This document shows positions 29,889-38,317 of a stretch of DNA of 64,000 bases, in pieces. Within the stretch, counting starts at the first letter, position 1. Each line of letters starts with the position of its first letter. The stretch comes from Gemmobacter aquatilis (GTDB taxonomy: Bacteria; Pseudomonadota; Alphaproteobacteria; Rhodobacterales; Rhodobacteraceae): assembly GCF_900110025.1 (NCBI RefSeq), contig NZ_FOCE01000005.1, positions 186,001 to 250,000 of the forward strand, written 5' to 3'. The position numbers and the translations under genes are program-made. The notes beneath the pieces are model-generated. The model was not told the origin of the DNA. It saw nothing but the letters and a program-made list of their open reading frames with translations, and ran no database searches.

Positions 29889-30586
29889 CCCCCGCCGACG
29901 CCATCGCGCAGATCGCAGCCGCAGCCCAACCCGGCAAGGCCGCCGAAATGGCCGCCTATCACAAGGTGGACCGCCGCTATCTGGGCACCTCGGTCCCCGA
30001 GATCGACGCGCTGGCCAAGGCATGGCGCGCCGAGCTGTCGCTGGAGGACCGGCTGGCGCTGGCCGCCGGCCTGTGGGACAGCAATATCCACGAGGCGCGC
30101 GTCGCCGCCGCCAAACTTCTGACCCAGGCCCGCATCCGCCCCGATGACAGCGCCGCCTGGGCACTGATCCAGTCCTGGGTGCCGCAATTCGACGCCTGGG
30201 CGATTGCCGATCATGTGTGCAGCGCGGCGCAAAAGCGCATCATGGCCGATCTTTCGCGCCTGGATGATGTCGAGGGCTGGACCACCTCCGATCTGATGTG
30301 GGCGCGCCGCGCGGCGCTGGTCGCCACCCTGCCGCTCGCCAAGCTGAACAACCTGAAAGAGGCCGAATCCGCCGCGCGCGACCGGGTGCTGGGCTGGGCG
30401 GGCAGCTATGTGGGTGATCGCGACTGGTTCATCCAGAAGGCCATCGCCTGGTGGGTGCGCGACCTGTCGAAACACGATGCCGCCGCTGCCGCGGGATTTC
30501 TGGCCGAACATGGGCCCTACATGAAATCCTTCGCCCGCAAGGAAGCCGCGCAATATCTGCCGCCGGAGCTGCTGCCGAGCGCCTGA
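29885..30586 (+). CDS. DNA alkylation repair protein, AlkD-like
   Basis: The 233-residue, helix-rich product has HEAT-like repeats as in AlkD, a DNA glycosylase for bulky or cationic alkyl lesions. Diagnostic stretches are KVDRRYLGTSVPEIDALAK, DSNIHEARVAAAKLL, VPQFDAWAIADHVCSAA and DWFIQKAIAWWVRDLSKHD. It overlaps the PPOX-like gene by 4 bases (ATGA). The family match is good; the glycosylase activity itself is inferred. Confidence 0.87.
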   Translation: MTPADAIAQIAAAAQPGKAAEMAAYHKVDRRYLGTSVPEIDALAKAWRAELSLEDRLALAAGLWDSNIHEARVAAAKLLTQARIRPDDSAAWALIQSWVPQFDAWAIADHVCSAAQKRIMADLSRLDDVEGWTTSDLMWARRAALVATLPLAKLNNLKEAESAARDRVLGWAGSYVGDRDWFIQKAIAWWVRDLSKHDAAAAAGFLAEHGPYMKSFARKEAAQYLPPELLPSA

Positions 30587-30614
30587 TTTCACCCTGGCTT
30601 AAATACTCACCTGT

Positions 30615-31091
30615 TCACCGCCGGTAAACCTCGATCTCCGGCAGGTCGGTCAGCCCCAGACCCAGCGCGCGAAACGCCGCCAGCGACAGTTGCGCAGCAC
30701 CGCTGCCGGGGCGCAGCTCCACCTGCACCACCTGCCCGCCCGCCGTTTTCACCAGCCCCGGCCCAGCCGTGCCGATCAACGGCGCGCTCAGCCAGAAGCC
30801 CGGGCTGGTCACATCGCCCAGGCTGACCACCAGCTTGCCCAGAGGCGCCTCGGCCTGCGGCACGGGCACGGCGGTGGCGGCTTCGCGCTGCGCCTCGGTC
30901 GTGGTGTCCAGCGCCTCGGCGCTGCGGGCGCCGGGCTTTGGCGGCGGCGCCACCAGTTCGGGCAGGGCCGGGGCTGCCACGGCGGGCGCAGCCTTGGGCA
31001 CCGCCGCCTGACGCCCCGGCCACAATCCCTGCACCTGCGCACAGCCCGCCAGCAGCAGCGCCAGCCCGATCCCCGCCCCGATCTTCGCCAT
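30615..31091 (-). CDS. Putative lipoprotein, hypothetical
   Basis: This 158-residue protein has a lipoprotein signal ending LLLAGC (acceptor Cys17), an Ala/Pro-rich linker to about residue 60, and a globular C-terminal part with [20 protein letters not shown] and the ending [17 protein letters not shown] lies 6 bases upstream of the ATG; a much longer in-frame reading upstream overlaps moaA on the other strand and is rejected. It is divergent from moaA with a 102-base spacer. No function was recognised. Confidence 0.8.
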   Translation of the reverse strand: MAKIGAGIGLALLLAGCAQVQGLWPGRQAAVPKAAPAVAAPALPELVAPPPKPGARSAEALDTTTEAQREAATAVPVPQAEAPLGKLVVSLGDVTSPGFWLSAPLIGTAGPGLVKTAGGQVVQVELRPGSGAAQLSLAAFRALGLGLTDLPEIEVYRR

Positions 31092-31193
31092 CTGAAACCT
31101 CCTGCCCTTTGCCCGACGATAGTCCCGGCCCGGCCCGGCAACAACCACCGCATTGGCCTTGCCGCTCAGTCGGCAAAGGCTTACCTTTCCAGC

Positions 31194-32198
31194 ATGACCA
31201 TGCCCCTGATCGACCCTTTCGCCCGTGCCATCCGCTACCTTCGGGTCTCGGTCACGGATCGCTGCGATTTCCGCTGCGTCTACTGCATGTCGGAAAACAT
31301 GACCTTCCTGCCGAAAGCCGACCTGCTGACGCTGGAAGAACTGGACAGGATGTGCAGCGCCTTCATCGGCATGGGGGTGGAAAAGCTGCGCATCACCGGG
31401 GGCGAGCCTTTGGTGCGCAAGGGCATCCTCACCTTCTTTCAGGCGATGCGCCGCCATCTGGACAGCGGCGCGCTGAAGGAGTTGACGCTGACCACCAATG
31501 GCAGCCAATTGGCCCGCTTTGCGCAGGATCTGGCCGATTGCGGGGTGCGGCGGGTCAATGTCTCGCTCGACACGCTCGATGCCGCGAAGTTTGCCGAGAT
31601 CACGCGCTGGGGCCGGTTGCCGCAGGTGCTGGACGGAATCGCGGCGGCCAAGGCGGCCGGGCTGCGGGTGAAGATCAACACCGTGGCGCTGAAAGGCTTC
31701 AACGAGGATGAGCTGTTCTCGCTGCTCGACTGGTGCGCCCGCGAGGACCATGACCTCACCTTCATCGAGGTGATGCCGATGGGCGATCTGGGCAACGAGG
31801 ACCGGCTGGATCAATACTGGCCACTGTCGGACCTGCGCGCCCGTCTGGCCGCCCGCTTCACCCTGACCGAACTGGCGGAAAACAGCGGCGGCCCGGCACG
31901 CTATGTGCGGATTGCGGAAACCGGCCAGAAGATCGGCTTCATCACGCCGCTGACCCATAATTTCTGCGAAAGCTGCAACCGGGTGCGGCTGACCTGCACG
32001 GGCGAGCTGTTCATGTGCCTCGGCCAAGAAGACAGGGCCGACCTGCGCGCGCCGCTGCGGGCCAGCCCCGACAACGCGCTGCTGGAACAGGCGATCCGCG
32101 ACGCGATCACCCGCAAGCCGAAGGGCCATGATTTCGACTATAGCCGCCAGAGCGTCGGCGGCCAGATGTCACGCCATATGAGCCATACCGGCGGCTGA
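31194..32198 (+). CDS. moaA: GTP 3',8-cyclase, molybdenum cofactor biosynthesis
   Basis: MoaA is a radical-SAM enzyme that, with MoaC, converts GTP to cyclic pyranopterin monophosphate. The 334-residue protein has the radical-SAM triad Cys24, 28, 31 ([11 protein letters not shown]), the [13 protein letters not shown] loop, the C-terminal second cluster site [19 protein letters not shown] (C-x2-C-x13-C), and the GG C-terminus (SHTGG) that reaches the active site. moaC and other moa genes are not adjacent. Confidence 0.97.
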   Translation: MTMPLIDPFARAIRYLRVSVTDRCDFRCVYCMSENMTFLPKADLLTLEELDRMCSAFIGMGVEKLRITGGEPLVRKGILTFFQAMRRHLDSGALKELTLTTNGSQLARFAQDLADCGVRRVNVSLDTLDAAKFAEITRWGRLPQVLDGIAAAKAAGLRVKINTVALKGFNEDELFSLLDWCAREDHDLTFIEVMPMGDLGNEDRLDQYWPLSDLRARLAARFTLTELAENSGGPARYVRIAETGQKIGFITPLTHNFCESCNRVRLTCTGELFMCLGQEDRADLRAPLRASPDNALLEQAIRDAITRKPKGHDFDYSRQSVGGQMSRHMSHTGG

Positions 32199-32212
32199 CC
32201 GCACGCCCTCTG

Positions 32213-32261
32213 CCCCCTCACCCTGCCCTCTCCCCCGGGGGGAGAGGGCAGGGTGAGGGGG
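32213..32261. terminator. Perfect 24-bp inverted repeat between convergent genes
   Basis: Left arm 32213-32236 (CCCCCTCACCCTGCCC...) and right arm 32238-32261 are exact complements with a single base between. It sits between convergent moaA (ends 32198) and the M20 gene (ends 32270). It resembles widespread C/T-rich intergenic repeats and likely acts as a bidirectional terminator, though the transcript would have only a short A/U tail. Confidence 0.75.
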
Positions 32262-32269
32262 AAAACGCC

Positions 32270-33439
32270 TCAGCCCGAAACCGGCATCCGGCCCTCCACC
32301 ATCCCGGCATACCAGCTGGCGCCGAAGGGAATGGCGTTGTCGTCGAAATTATAGGCCGGGTGGTGGACCATGGCGGTATCGCCATTGCCCAGAAAGATAT
32401 AGGCGCCGGGCCGTTCGTTCAGCATATAGCTGAAATCCTCGGCCCCCATCAGCGGCGCGGTCGCCGTATCCACCTGACCCGAGACCGCCTGCGCCACTTC
32501 CGCCGCGAACTCGGTCTGCGCCTCGGCATTGACCGTCACCGGATAGCCGCGCTGATAGGCCAGTTCGGCCTTGGCGCCCAAGGCCAGCGCCGTGCCCTCG
32601 ACGATCTCGCGCAGCCGTTGTTCCACCTGATCCTGCACGCGCGCATCCATGGTGCGCACCGTGCCCTTCATCTTCACCACCTGCGGGATCACGTTATGCG
32701 CCGTGCTGTCGGTCGCCACCGTGCAGATCGACACCACCACCTGTTTCAGCGGATCAACCGTGCGGCTGGCAATCGTCTGCGCCGCCACGATGATATGCGC
32801 GGCCACCACCGTGGTATCGACACATTCATGCGGCTTGGCGGCATGGCCGCCCTTGCCCGTCACCGTGATGTCGAACTGATCCGCCGCCGCCATGATCGCG
32901 CCGGGGCGGATGGCGAAATGCCCGACCGGAATCCCCGGCATGTTGTGCATCCCGTAGACCTCGGTGATGCCCCAGCGTTCCATCAGCCCGTCGGCCACCA
33001 TTTCGCGCCCGCCGCCGCCGCCCTCTTCGGCGGGCTGGAAGATCACCACCGCCGTGCCGTCGAAATTCCGCGTCTCGGCCAGATACTTGGCCGCCCCCAG
33101 CAGCATGGCGGTATGGCCGTCATGGCCGCAGGCATGCATCTTGCCCGGCACTTTCGAGGCATAGGGGGCCCCGGTCTGCTCGATGATCGGCAGCGCATCC
33201 ATATCGGCGCGCAAGCCGATCACCCGGCCCGAGCCATCGGCCCGCCCCTTGATCACCCCCACGACGCCGGTGCGACCGATCCCCTCCACCACCTCGTCAC
33301 AGCCGAAACTGCGCAGCAACTCCGCCACCCTGGCCGCCGTGCGATGCACCTCGAACAGCAGTTCCGGGTTTTCGTGAAAATCCCGGCGCCATGCGGTGAT
33401 TTCCGGCAGCAGTTCGGCGAAACGGTTCTTGGGCGGCAT
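32270..33439 (-). CDS. M20-family amidohydrolase (hippurate hydrolase/aminoacylase-like)
   Basis: This 389-residue di-metal peptidase M20D-type enzyme has GLRADMDALPI, KMHACGHDGHTAMLLGAA with the metal-binding Cys/His, the catalytic glutamates in FQPAEEGGGGG, and the dimerisation-lid region ITVTGKGGHAAKPHECVDT. Such enzymes cleave N-acyl amino acids or amides. The start MPPKNRFAELL is chosen over an in-frame ATG 63 bases upstream. Neighbouring argE-like and peptide transporter genes suggest a role in processing imported N-acyl amino compounds or peptides. Confidence 0.9.
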   Translation of the reverse strand: MPPKNRFAELLPEITAWRRDFHENPELLFEVHRTAARVAELLRSFGCDEVVEGIGRTGVVGVIKGRADGSGRVIGLRADMDALPIIEQTGAPYASKVPGKMHACGHDGHTAMLLGAAKYLAETRNFDGTAVVIFQPAEEGGGGGREMVADGLMERWGITEVYGMHNMPGIPVGHFAIRPGAIMAAADQFDITVTGKGGHAAKPHECVDTTVVAAHIIVAAQTIASRTVDPLKQVVVSICTVATDSTAHNVIPQVVKMKGTVRTMDARVQDQVEQRLREIVEGTALALGAKAELAYQRGYPVTVNAEAQTEFAAEVAQAVSGQVDTATAPLMGAEDFSYMLNERPGAYIFLGNGDTAMVHHPAYNFDDNAIPFGASWYAGMVEGRMPVSG

Positions 33440-33525
33440 GGCAGATCTCCTTTGTCCCAGCGTGGCGCAAAGCCCGCCCCCCTTCAACGCCGAAAGCGAC
33501 ATGCCGCGCCGCCGCCGGATCTTCG

Positions 33526-34872
33526 CTACAGCGAGGGGCCGGGTGCGATTTTCGAGCCATCGGTGAACCGGGCCAGCCGGAAGCGCGCCAGATCATGGCC
33601 CACCGTCGCCCCGGCCACCAGATCGGCGACCACCCGCCCCATGCCCGGCCCGATGCCGAAGCCATGGCCGCTCATCCCCGTGGCGATCACCAGCCCCGGC
33701 AGTTGCGCCACGCGGTCCACCACCGGCACCACATCGGGCATCGTGTCGATCATCCCGGCCCAGGCGGCCACCAGTTGCGACCGCCCCAACCCCGGGAAAG
33801 TATGCGCGAACTGTTTCGACACCTCGGCCACGATGCGCCGACTGGGCGCCGGGTTCAGCACGCGGCGCGCCTCGAACGGGCTGGGCGCGTCGGGCGACCA
33901 GCGGCGCGGCGTGCGCCAGGCGTCGGGATAGCCCTCGGGGGCGGTGTAGTGAAAGCGGGTCGAGCGGAAATCCTTTTTCAGCACCGGCAGATAGACGCCG
34001 AAGTTGCGAAACGCATCCGGCCCGATGAAGAAATCATGCGCGGCACCGGGGGCCAGCGTATAGCCGCCATCCTGCCGCCGCCGAAACGCGAAATCATCAT
34101 CCGCCGCATTGCCCGCGAACACCTCGGGCAAGGGCGCCGTCGCCATCACCGTGGCCTTCACAGCAAGCTGCGGCAGCGCCACCCCATGGGCCCGCGCGAA
34201 CAGCGCCGACCAGGCGCCACCCGCCAGCACCACCTGATCGCAGGCGATGCGGCCCTGTTCGGTCACCACCCCGGCCACTTTGCCGCCCGCGATGTCCAAC
34301 GCCCGCACCGCACAATGCTCGACGATCACCGCGCCGCGCGTCACGGCCCCCTGCGCCAGCAACGGCACCGCCGCCCAAGGCTCGGCCCGCGCATCCGAGG
34401 GCGTGAACAGCCCGCCCTTCCACGCCTTTTCCGCGCCCTTCACCCGCTCGGCCACCGCGCCCGCGCCCAGCATATGGGTATCCAGCCCATGCGCCTTGGC
34501 ATGAACCAGCCAGTCCTCGAACCCTGCGATCTCTTTCTCGGTCTTGGCGAGGTAGAGCACGCCTTCCTGCCGGAACCCCAGCGCGTCGCCAAATTCCTGC
34601 GCCAGCGTTTTCCAGATCGACAGGCTTTCCACCATGATCGGCAATTCCGCCGGATCGCGGCCCTGCTGGCGCACCCAGCCCCAGTTGCGACTGCTTTGTT
34701 CCCCGGCGATGCGGCCCTTTTCGCACAGGGTGACGCGCAGCCCCTTTTCGGCCAGATACCACGCCGTCATCACGCCGATCACGCCGCCGCCGATCACCAC
34801 CACATCGCAGGCGGCAGGCAAGGGCCCGGCAAAGCGGATCGGCGTCGCCTCGGAAATCGGAAAGGGCATCAT
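33526..34872 (-). CDS. FAD-dependent oxidoreductase (D-amino acid dehydrogenase / glycine oxidase-like)
   Basis: This 448-residue DAO-fold flavoprotein has the N-terminal Rossmann motif VVVIGGGVIGVMTAWYLAEKG, EQSSRNWGWVRQQGRDPAEL near the flavin (with a QQGRD segment as in sarcosine/amine oxidoreductases), and C-terminal VIATGMSGHGFGIGPGMGR. It probably oxidises a secondary amine or D-amino acid. The ATG overlaps the argE-like stop by 4 bases, linking it to that deacetylase. The exact substrate is not readable. Confidence 0.88.
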   Translation of the reverse strand: MMPFPISEATPIRFAGPLPAACDVVVIGGGVIGVMTAWYLAEKGLRVTLCEKGRIAGEQSSRNWGWVRQQGRDPAELPIMVESLSIWKTLAQEFGDALGFRQEGVLYLAKTEKEIAGFEDWLVHAKAHGLDTHMLGAGAVAERVKGAEKAWKGGLFTPSDARAEPWAAVPLLAQGAVTRGAVIVEHCAVRALDIAGGKVAGVVTEQGRIACDQVVLAGGAWSALFARAHGVALPQLAVKATVMATAPLPEVFAGNAADDDFAFRRRQDGGYTLAPGAAHDFFIGPDAFRNFGVYLPVLKKDFRSTRFHYTAPEGYPDAWRTPRRWSPDAPSPFEARRVLNPAPSRRIVAEVSKQFAHTFPGLGRSQLVAAWAGMIDTMPDVVPVVDRVAQLPGLVIATGMSGHGFGIGPGMGRVVADLVAGATVGHDLARFRLARFTDGSKIAPGPSL

Positions 34873-36032
34873 TGGCACAACTCCTCGACCAGCGATTCCA
34901 TGAACCGCCATCCTGCCTCGAACTGATCCACCGCCAGCCATTCATCCGGCTGATGCGCCTGCGCGATATCGCCCGGCCCGCAGACCACCGCTGAATAGCC
35001 CTCGGCCTGAAACTGCCCGGCTTCGGTGCCATAGCTGACCACGCCGGTATCATTGTCGCCGGTCAGACGGCGCACCAAGGCCTCGGCGGCGCCCTGCGTT
35101 TCGGGTTTCAGCGGCGGCACGAAGAACTTTTCTTCCAGCCAGATCCGGGTCTCGGGGCGCACCGCCTGCATTCCCGCCTCGATCCGCGCGGCTTCGGCCC
35201 GCAGACGGGCCACCCATTCCAGCGGGTCTTCGCCCGGCACCACGCGGAAGGCCATGCCAAAGCTGCAATCCCGCGCCGTGATATTCTCGGCGGTGCCGCC
35301 CTGAATCGTGCCCACATGCAGCGTTGTCCAAGGTGGATCGAACAGCGCCGCGAGGTCCGAGGGCTGTTTGGCCCGATTCGCTTCATTCACCCGGTTGGCC
35401 CAGTCGATCAGCCGCGCCCCTTCCATGATCGCGCTGACCCCGGTGTGCAGGATGGAACTGTGCACCTCGAACCCTTCGACATGTACGCGCAGGCCGTGGC
35501 CGCCCTTGTGGCCGTTCACCAGCTTCATCATCGACGGCTCGCCCACCACCACCGCGCTGGCGCGGGGCAACCCTGCGGCCATTGCCGCGATCATCGGCGG
35601 CGCGCCGGTGCAGCCCAGTTCCTCGTCATAAGACAGCGCGATCTGCAGCGGGCGCTTCACCCCCCGTTCCAGCGCCAGCGGCACGGCGGCCAGTGCCAGC
35701 GCGTCGAATCCCTTCATGTCGCAGACGCCGCGGCCATAGAGCCGCCCGTCGTGCTCCACCACCTGCCAAGGGTCGGTTGTCCAGTCCTGCCCGTCCACCG
35801 GCACCACATCGGTATGGCCCGACAGCACCACGCCCCCCGCCACATCCGGCCCGGCGCTGGCATAAAGCGCGGCCTTGGTGCCTTCGGTATTGTAGACGCG
35901 TCGGGCGCTGACGCCCCATCCGGCAAGGTAATCTTCGACCCAATCCACCAGATCAAGATTGCTGTCGCGGCTGACCGTGCGGAAGGCAACCAGACGGTCC
36001 AGAATCTGGCGCGGGGTAAGGCGTTGCGGCAT
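34869..36032 (-). CDS. argE: Acetylornithine deacetylase (ArgE/M20 family)
   Basis: This 387-residue M20A-type metallohydrolase has VLSGHTDVVPVDGQDWTTDP with the first metal His/Asp, GRGVCDMKGFDALAL, and the catalytic base pair in SYDEELGCTGAPPMIAAM. The C-terminal His lies in GDIAQAHQPDEW. The pattern matches ArgE closely, releasing ornithine from N-acetylornithine. In this setting, next to an amine oxidoreductase, another M20 enzyme and a peptide-type importer, a catabolic N-acyl amino acid deacylase is an alternative. The ATG at 36032 has GGAG upstream. Confidence 0.85.
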   Translation of the reverse strand: MPQRLTPRQILDRLVAFRTVSRDSNLDLVDWVEDYLAGWGVSARRVYNTEGTKAALYASAGPDVAGGVVLSGHTDVVPVDGQDWTTDPWQVVEHDGRLYGRGVCDMKGFDALALAAVPLALERGVKRPLQIALSYDEELGCTGAPPMIAAMAAGLPRASAVVVGEPSMMKLVNGHKGGHGLRVHVEGFEVHSSILHTGVSAIMEGARLIDWANRVNEANRAKQPSDLAALFDPPWTTLHVGTIQGGTAENITARDCSFGMAFRVVPGEDPLEWVARLRAEAARIEAGMQAVRPETRIWLEEKFFVPPLKPETQGAAEALVRRLTGDNDTGVVSYGTEAGQFQAEGYSAVVCGPGDIAQAHQPDEWLAVDQFEAGWRFMESLVEELCQ

Positions 36033-36172
36033 CGTATGCTCCGTTTTCGGGCGGAGCCTGCGCGCGCTTTGCGCGAAACGCAAGGGATCGCCCGCTGACG
36101 CCAAGTCATCATGCCCGATCGCCGGGCATTTCGCCGAAAGTTTCTTGCGGGATGCCCAAAAATGGCTAACAC

Positions 36173-36188
36173 TTGACCAAACGGTCAG
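36173..36188. promoter_or_regulatory. RutR/TetR-like box upstream of the ABC transporter operon
   Basis: TTGACCAAACGGTCAG matches the recalled RutR pattern TTGACCA-N2-TGGTCAA in 12 of 14 fixed positions, with a perfect TGACC/GGTCA core. It lies 60 bases before the first transporter gene and could also supply a -35 (TTGACC). The regulator identity is inference. Confidence 0.5.
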
Positions 36189-36247
36189 CGCAAAAACGAA
36201 AAAAGACCGGCAATAACGAACAAAAACAAAGTCTTGGGGAGTTACAT

Positions 36248-37252
36248 ATGCCCGTGCTCGAAGTGCGTGGCCTGAAGACCGTCTTCCAGACACGGGGCGG
36301 CGAGGTTCATGCGGTCAATGATGTCAGTTTTCACCTGCGCCCCGGCGAATTGCTGGGCGTGGTGGGGGAAAGCGGCTCTGGCAAATCCGTCACCATGATG
36401 TCGCTGATCGGGCTGCTGCCATCGCCCCCGGCGCAGGTGCGGGCGGGCGAGGTGCTGCTGGGCGGCGTGGACATCCTGAAAGCCTCGCCAGAGGAGTTGC
36501 GCAAGGTGCGCGGCGCCCGCATCGGTTTCGTGTTTCAAGACCCGATGACCTCGCTCAACCCGGTGTTTACCGTCGGCGCCCAGATCATGGAGCCGTTGCG
36601 CGTGCATATGGGGCTGACCAAGGCGCAGGCCGAGGCCCGCGCGGTGGAGCTGCTGGAGCTGGTCGGCATCCCCGATGCGCGAAAACGGCTGAAAACCTAT
36701 CCGCACCAGTTTTCCGGCGGGATGCGGCAGCGGGTGATGATCGCCATCGCGCTGGCCTGCGACCCCGAGGTGCTGATCGCCGATGAACCCACCACCGCGC
36801 TGGATGTGACGATTCAGGCGCAGATTCTGGAACTGGTGAAAGAACTGCGCCAGAAGCTGGGCATGGCCATCGTCTGGATCACCCATGACCTTGGGGTGAT
36901 TGCAGGCATCGCCGACCGGGTGATGGTGATGTATGGCGGGCAGATCGTCGAACAGGCCCCGGTGTGGGAGCTGTTCCACAAACCGCAGCACCCCTATACC
37001 CGCGCCTTGCTGCGCACGATCCCGAAACTGGGGGGCCAGCGCGAGGCGCGGTTGCAGGTGATCGAAGGCCAGCCGCCGATCCTCGCCGGTGCCCCCACCG
37101 CCTGCCCGTTCCGCGCCCGCTGCGCCCATGCCTTCGCGCGCTGCGAAGCGGAAAACCCGCTGCGCCGCCCGGTGGATGGGGCCGCCTTGGGCCACGGCCA
37201 TGACGTGGCCTGCCACTGGACCGCCCCGGCACAGGAGAGCGCCGATGCTTGA
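36248..37252 (+). CDS. Peptide/nickel-type ABC transporter ATP-binding protein (OppD/DppD-like)
   Basis: This 334-residue ATPase has Walker A GESGSGKS, the signature [16 protein letters not shown], Walker [15 protein letters not shown] and the OppD-type C-terminal domain with the cysteine cluster [14 protein letters not shown], a possible Fe-S site as described for some DppD proteins. It is the first gene of a five-gene plus-strand operon: ATPase, ATPase, binding protein, permease, permease. The start MPVLEVRGL is used; upstream in-frame sequence is in the leader. It overlaps the next gene by 8 bases. Confidence 0.94.
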   Translation: MPVLEVRGLKTVFQTRGGEVHAVNDVSFHLRPGELLGVVGESGSGKSVTMMSLIGLLPSPPAQVRAGEVLLGGVDILKASPEELRKVRGARIGFVFQDPMTSLNPVFTVGAQIMEPLRVHMGLTKAQAEARAVELLELVGIPDARKRLKTYPHQFSGGMRQRVMIAIALACDPEVLIADEPTTALDVTIQAQILELVKELRQKLGMAIVWITHDLGVIAGIADRVMVMYGGQIVEQAPVWELFHKPQHPYTRALLRTIPKLGGQREARLQVIEGQPPILAGAPTACPFRARCAHAFARCEAENPLRRPVDGAALGHGHDVACHWTAPAQESADA

Positions 37253-38255
37253 CACGGCAAAGCGCCCGCTGGTGCAGGTGCGCAATCTGAAGATGTATTT
37301 CCCGATCTTCTCGGGCCTGCTGCGCCGCCACAGCGGCGATGTGAAGGCCGTCGATAATGTCAGCTTCGACATTTTTGAAGGCGAGACGCTGGGGCTGGTG
37401 GGCGAATCCGGGTGCGGCAAATCCACCGTGGGCCGGGCGCTGCTGCGGCTTTACACCCCCACCGCTGGCAATGTGGTGATCGACGGCGATGACGTGGCCA
37501 CCCTTTCGGCCGAGGCGCTGCGCCAGAAACGCCCGACCATGCAGATGGTGTTCCAGGATCCGCAGGCCAGCCTGAACCCGCGCATGACCGTCGCCGCCAT
37601 CATCGGCGAACCGCTGGACGAACATTCCGGCCTGCCCACCGCCGAAAAGCTGGAACGCGTCTATACGTTGATGGATCAGGTCGGTCTGAACCGCCGCTTC
37701 GCCAACCGCTACCCGCACGAGTTTTCCGGCGGCCAGCGTCAGCGCATCGGCATTGCCCGCGCCTTGGCGCTGAACCCGAAATTCATCGTCTGCGACGAAC
37801 CGATTGCCGCGCTGGATGTCTCGATCCAGGCGCAGGTGGTGAACCTGCTGGAAGACCTGCAGGACCGGCTGGGCCTGACCTATCTGTTCATCAGCCATGA
37901 CCTGAGCATGGTGCGCCATATCGCCGACCGCGTGGCGGTGATGTATCTGGGCCAGATCGCCGAAATCTCGCCGCGTGACGATCTTTATGCCGATCCGCTG
38001 CACCCCTATGCCGAGGCGCTGCTGTCCGCCGTGCCCGAACCCGACCCCAACCGCGAGGGGCGGCGCACCCGGATCATCCTGAAGGGCGATGTGCCCTCGC
38101 CCGCCAACCCGCCGAAGGGCTGCAACTTCTGCACCCGCTGCCCCAAGGTGATGCCGATCTGTCACGATCTGGAACCCGTGCTGACCGAGGCCCGCCCGGG
38201 CCGCTTTGTCGCCTGCCATCTCGTGACCCCGCCCCAAACCACCAGAGCCGGATAA
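37245..38255 (+). CDS. Peptide/nickel-type ABC transporter ATP-binding protein (OppF/DppF-like)
   Basis: This 336-residue ATPase has [15 protein letters not shown], the signature [17 protein letters not shown], the Walker B region [14 protein letters not shown] and the C-terminal oligopeptide domain with [14 protein letters not shown]. It pairs with the upstream ATPase to form a heterodimeric motor. It begins inside the end of the previous gene. A 62-base spacer separates it from the binding-protein gene. Confidence 0.94.
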   Translation: MLDTAKRPLVQVRNLKMYFPIFSGLLRRHSGDVKAVDNVSFDIFEGETLGLVGESGCGKSTVGRALLRLYTPTAGNVVIDGDDVATLSAEALRQKRPTMQMVFQDPQASLNPRMTVAAIIGEPLDEHSGLPTAEKLERVYTLMDQVGLNRRFANRYPHEFSGGQRQRIGIARALALNPKFIVCDEPIAALDVSIQAQVVNLLEDLQDRLGLTYLFISHDLSMVRHIADRVAVMYLGQIAEISPRDDLYADPLHPYAEALLSAVPEPDPNREGRRTRIILKGDVPSPANPPKGCNFCTRCPKVMPICHDLEPVLTEARPGRFVACHLVTPPQTTRAG

Positions 38256-38317
38256 CCGGCCGCCCCGAGGCTCCGTCAGGCCACCCGAGCGTCACAAACA
38301 ACGAGGAGAGTATCACA

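Noticed and set aside
31092-32129. Upstream extension of the minus-strand lipoprotein across moaA
   Set aside because: It lies entirely antisense to moaA. The lipoprotein signal and AGGAGG site fix the start at 31091.
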